Of a DNA stretch of 64,000 nucleotides, positions 62,436-64,000 are shown one piece after another. The stretch comes from Hyphomicrobiales bacterium (lineage in GTDB: Bacteria > Pseudomonadota > Alphaproteobacteria > Rhizobiales > Rhizobiaceae), in contig UCCS01000009.1 in NCBI GenBank assembly GCA_900470965.1, positions 62,001 to 126,000 on the forward strand, written 5' to 3'. A program made the position numbers and the translations under genes. Under the pieces are notes generated by a model that was not told where the DNA came from, ran no database searches, and saw only the letters and a program-made list of their open reading frames with translations. The stretch's first letter is position 1. Every line of letters begins with the position of its first letter.

Positions 62436-63260
62436 GTGTTTATCGATACCCATCTGCACGTCATCGACCGGTCGGCGCTGAATTATCCCTGGCTTGCCGA
62501 TGTGCCGGCCCTCGACCGCGATTTTCTCTACGAGACCTATGCGAGCGAAGCCAAACGCTGCGGCATTACCAAGGTGTTGCACATGGAGGTGGATGTCGAT
62601 CCGGTCATCATGCAGGCCGAGACCGATTATATCAGCCGCCTCGGCGATCTGGTCGCTGGCGCGGTCGTCTCCTGCCGGCCGGAAGAAGACGGTTTCGCCG
62701 ACTATCTGGAGCGCCAGAAAGCCGATCCCTTCGTCAAGGGCTTTCGCCGCGTGCTGCATGTGGTGCCTGACGATGTCTCGGAAGGTGTGCTCTTCCGCGA
62801 GAACATCAGAAGGCTCTCAGGCACCGGCCTGACCTTCGACCTCTGCACGCTGCCGCATCAGGTTGGCAGGGTGGTTGCGCTCGCCGATGCCGCCCCCGAT
62901 GTGCAGTTCATCCTCGATCATTGTGGCAATCCGGATATTAAGTCGAAAGCCTTCGAGCCCTGGAGCCGCGGCATTGCCGAAATCGCCCGCCGGCCAAATG
63001 TCGTCGCCAAGATTTCCGGTATCGTCACTAATGCCGATCCGGCAAGCTGGACGGCGGAAAACCTGCGGCCTTATATCGAGCATGTCATATCGAGCTTCGG
63101 CTGGGATCGTGTGGTCTGGGGCAGCGACTGGCCTGTCTGCACGCTGGCGAACGGCCTTTCCACCTGGGTCGCGGCCACCCAGGCAGTGCTGTCAGGCACC
63201 GCGGAAACGGAGCGTTCGAGGCTCCTTCACGGCAATGCACAGCGTCTGTGGATGCTCTGA
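62436..63260 (+). CDS. amidohydrolase, likely L-fucono-1,5-lactonase
   Basis: Metal-dependent hydrolase of 274 residues in the amidohydrolase_2 group (COG3618). Metal motif DTHLH (about 4-8) is at the N-terminus; ILDHCGNP (about 168-175) and GSDWPVC (about 229-235) supply the remaining metal/base residues. It opens L-fuconolactone to L-fuconate, the substrate of FucD. The GTG at 62436 sits behind GGAGGAGAAGAGC. It lies downstream of the IclR gene on the same strand. Other COG3618 lactonases act on rhamnonolactone or galactonolactone; the locus context favours fucose. Confidence 0.85.
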   Translation: MFIDTHLHVIDRSALNYPWLADVPALDRDFLYETYASEAKRCGITKVLHMEVDVDPVIMQAETDYISRLGDLVAGAVVSCRPEEDGFADYLERQKADPFVKGFRRVLHVVPDDVSEGVLFRENIRRLSGTGLTFDLCTLPHQVGRVVALADAAPDVQFILDHCGNPDIKSKAFEPWSRGIAEIARRPNVVAKISGIVTNADPASWTAENLRPYIEHVISSFGWDRVVWGSDWPVCTLANGLSTWVAATQAVLSGTAETERSRLLHGNAQRLWML

Positions 63261-63386
63261 GTTTCACTCAGCTCCGCCCTTTTAGGGTTCAATTCTGCCG
63301 GATTCCCGCTTGAAGTGATCTGTCGCCACGTGCAATCCGTAGGGGCTCTCGGTTGGCGCGATGTTTTGGCCCAGCCTAAACTACAT

Positions 63387-63402
63387 CCAAGCAATTGCTA
63401 GG
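63387..63402. promoter_or_regulatory. near-palindrome upstream of the XRE gene
   Basis: CCAAGCAATTGCTAGG pairs in seven of eight positions and has the perfect 10-bp core AGCAATTGCT (63390-63399). It lies 78 bp before the XRE start and could be its own operator. Confidence 0.35.
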
Positions 63403-63479
63403 TTGAACTAACTCGGCTAAAAGTTGTTGTTACCGGCCGTGTAAGTTGTCGGCCCGGTTTTCGCAGGAGGGAATATCAG

Positions 63480-63887
63480 ATGAAAGAAGAACCGCATTCC
63501 GTAGACGTTCACGTCGGCAAGACGATCCGTATACAGCGCCTGCTGAGAAAGGTTTCTCAGACGGAGTTGGGCGATCGTGTTGGCGTGACCTTCCAGCAAA
63601 TACAAAAATACGAAAAGGGCTCCAACCGCGTCTCTGCCAGCATGCTCGTCGAAATCGCCGGCGCGCTCAGCGTCGATGTCAGGACCTTCTTCGACGACCT
63701 GACGGCGCCCGCCGCCAACGCAAACGATAATCCCGCTCCAAGCGAAGAATTCATCATTTCGCGTGAAGGCGTCCAGCTCAACGCTGCCTTTTTCTCTATC
63801 AAGAACGAGCAGCTTCGCAAGAAAATCCTAAAGCTCGTCCAGGCGATTGCCAGCACCGAGCAGACTGAAGTCGACGCTGCCGAATAA
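63480..63887 (+). CDS. XRE-family helix-turn-helix regulator
   Basis: A 135-residue regulator with a lambda-repressor-type HTH_3 domain at about 12-68 (KVSQTELGDRVGVTFQQIQK), and a C-terminal helical tail (about 85-135, INSRE- to IASTEQ-like) that probably dimerises. This short XRE type is very common in rhizobia; some members, such as PraR, control adhesion and quorum sensing. The ATG has GGAGGGAATATCAG upstream. Regulon unknown; the adjacent fuconate locus already has its own regulator. Confidence 0.85.
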   Translation: MKEEPHSVDVHVGKTIRIQRLLRKVSQTELGDRVGVTFQQIQKYEKGSNRVSASMLVEIAGALSVDVRTFFDDLTAPAANANDNPAPSEEFIISREGVQLNAAFFSIKNEQLRKKILKLVQAIASTEQTEVDAAE

Positions 63888-63933
63888 CGCGTCGGCCTGA
63901 TTTTCTAGCGCTCAGTCGCACCCTGCATCAGGG

Positions 63934-64000
63934 CTAATGGCGATCGATCACGATCAGATTTTCGCCAGCGTCCTTCATTGCGATCTTCGCTTTGCTGCCG
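63934..64000 (-). CDS. C-terminal fragment of a gene running off the window
   Basis: On the minus strand a frame open to the window edge ends in GENLIVIDRH and a TAG at 63934-63936, preceded by GSKAKIAMKDA. Only 21 residues are visible, so no family can be named. The frame may be chance. Confidence 0.3.
   Translation of the reverse strand, partial: GSKAKIAMKDAGENLIVIDRH

Overview
The window looks like part of a repABC plasmid (megaplasmid or chromid) of a Rhizobium-group alphaproteobacterium, close to Rhizobium etli / R. leguminosarum. The evidence is a complete repA-repB-repC operon with its parS sites and counter-transcribed RNA, a tailless FtsZ2-type FtsZ, a glpRDSTPQUV-K glycerol ABC operon of the kind described in R. 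leguminosarum, and many solute ABC transporters and LacI/DeoR/IclR/AraC/LysR regulators in GC-rich DNA. Beside the rep operon are a sugar-1-phosphate transferase and a large nucleotide-sugar dehydratase, the same pairing as the plasmid-borne lps-beta genes of R. etli.

Layout. 1-4.5 kb: a carbohydrate ABC operon (two permeases, a cytoplasmic glycoside-hydrolase-like enzyme, an ATPase) ending at a terminator. 4.5-14.6 kb, minus strand: glpR, glpD, glpS, glpT, glpP, glpQ, glpU, glpV, glpK, for glycerol import, phosphorylation and oxidation. 14.8-15.9 kb: ftsZ2. 15.9-18.8 kb: flavin amine oxidase and a Na+/H+ antiporter. 18.9-24.6 kb: amine/amino-acid permease, a 55-residue exported peptide and a copper amine oxidase, with a divergent AraC regulator and a polar amino-acid binding protein. 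24.7-27.1 kb: a GGDEF-EAL protein. 27.1-33.3 kb: a hydroxamate-siderophore operon (fhuA-fhuD-fhuB, no fhuC) and a divergent LysR regulator. 33.3-35.5 kb: a worn segment with a VapB antitoxin, a doubly frameshifted vapC, a membrane protein, a LysR remnant and a lipoprotein gene with a suspect 5' end. 35.6-41.7 kb: metallophosphoesterase plus sugar-type ABC operon and a LacI regulator. 41.8-51.2 kb: sterol-desaturase-like protein, small unknown genes, dienelactone hydrolase, AraC regulator, exported hydrolase and two exported SnoaL-like proteins separated by an IS110-family element, and an L,D-transpeptidase. 51.5-54.2 kb: polysaccharide genes. 54.5-58.4 kb: repCBA. 59.1-63.3 kb: a divergent L-fuconate catabolic locus with its IclR regulator. 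63.5-64 kb: an XRE regulator and the edge of another gene.

Most of the window is uptake and catabolism with local regulators: glycerol, an unidentified carbohydrate, amines, hydroxamate siderophores, a probable phosphodiester or sugar, and L-fuconate. The points most worth a second look are: complementary degeneration of the GlpS/GlpT ATPase motifs, giving one consensus and one degenerate site; a tiny secreted Cys peptide translationally coupled inside the amine operon; paired GlpR-type operator candidates, one of them between glpR and ftsZ2; a 13-bp inverted repeat before repA; and an IS110 insertion just after a strong Shine-Dalgarno/ATG. All homology calls are made by eye from motifs and lengths; no database search was run.
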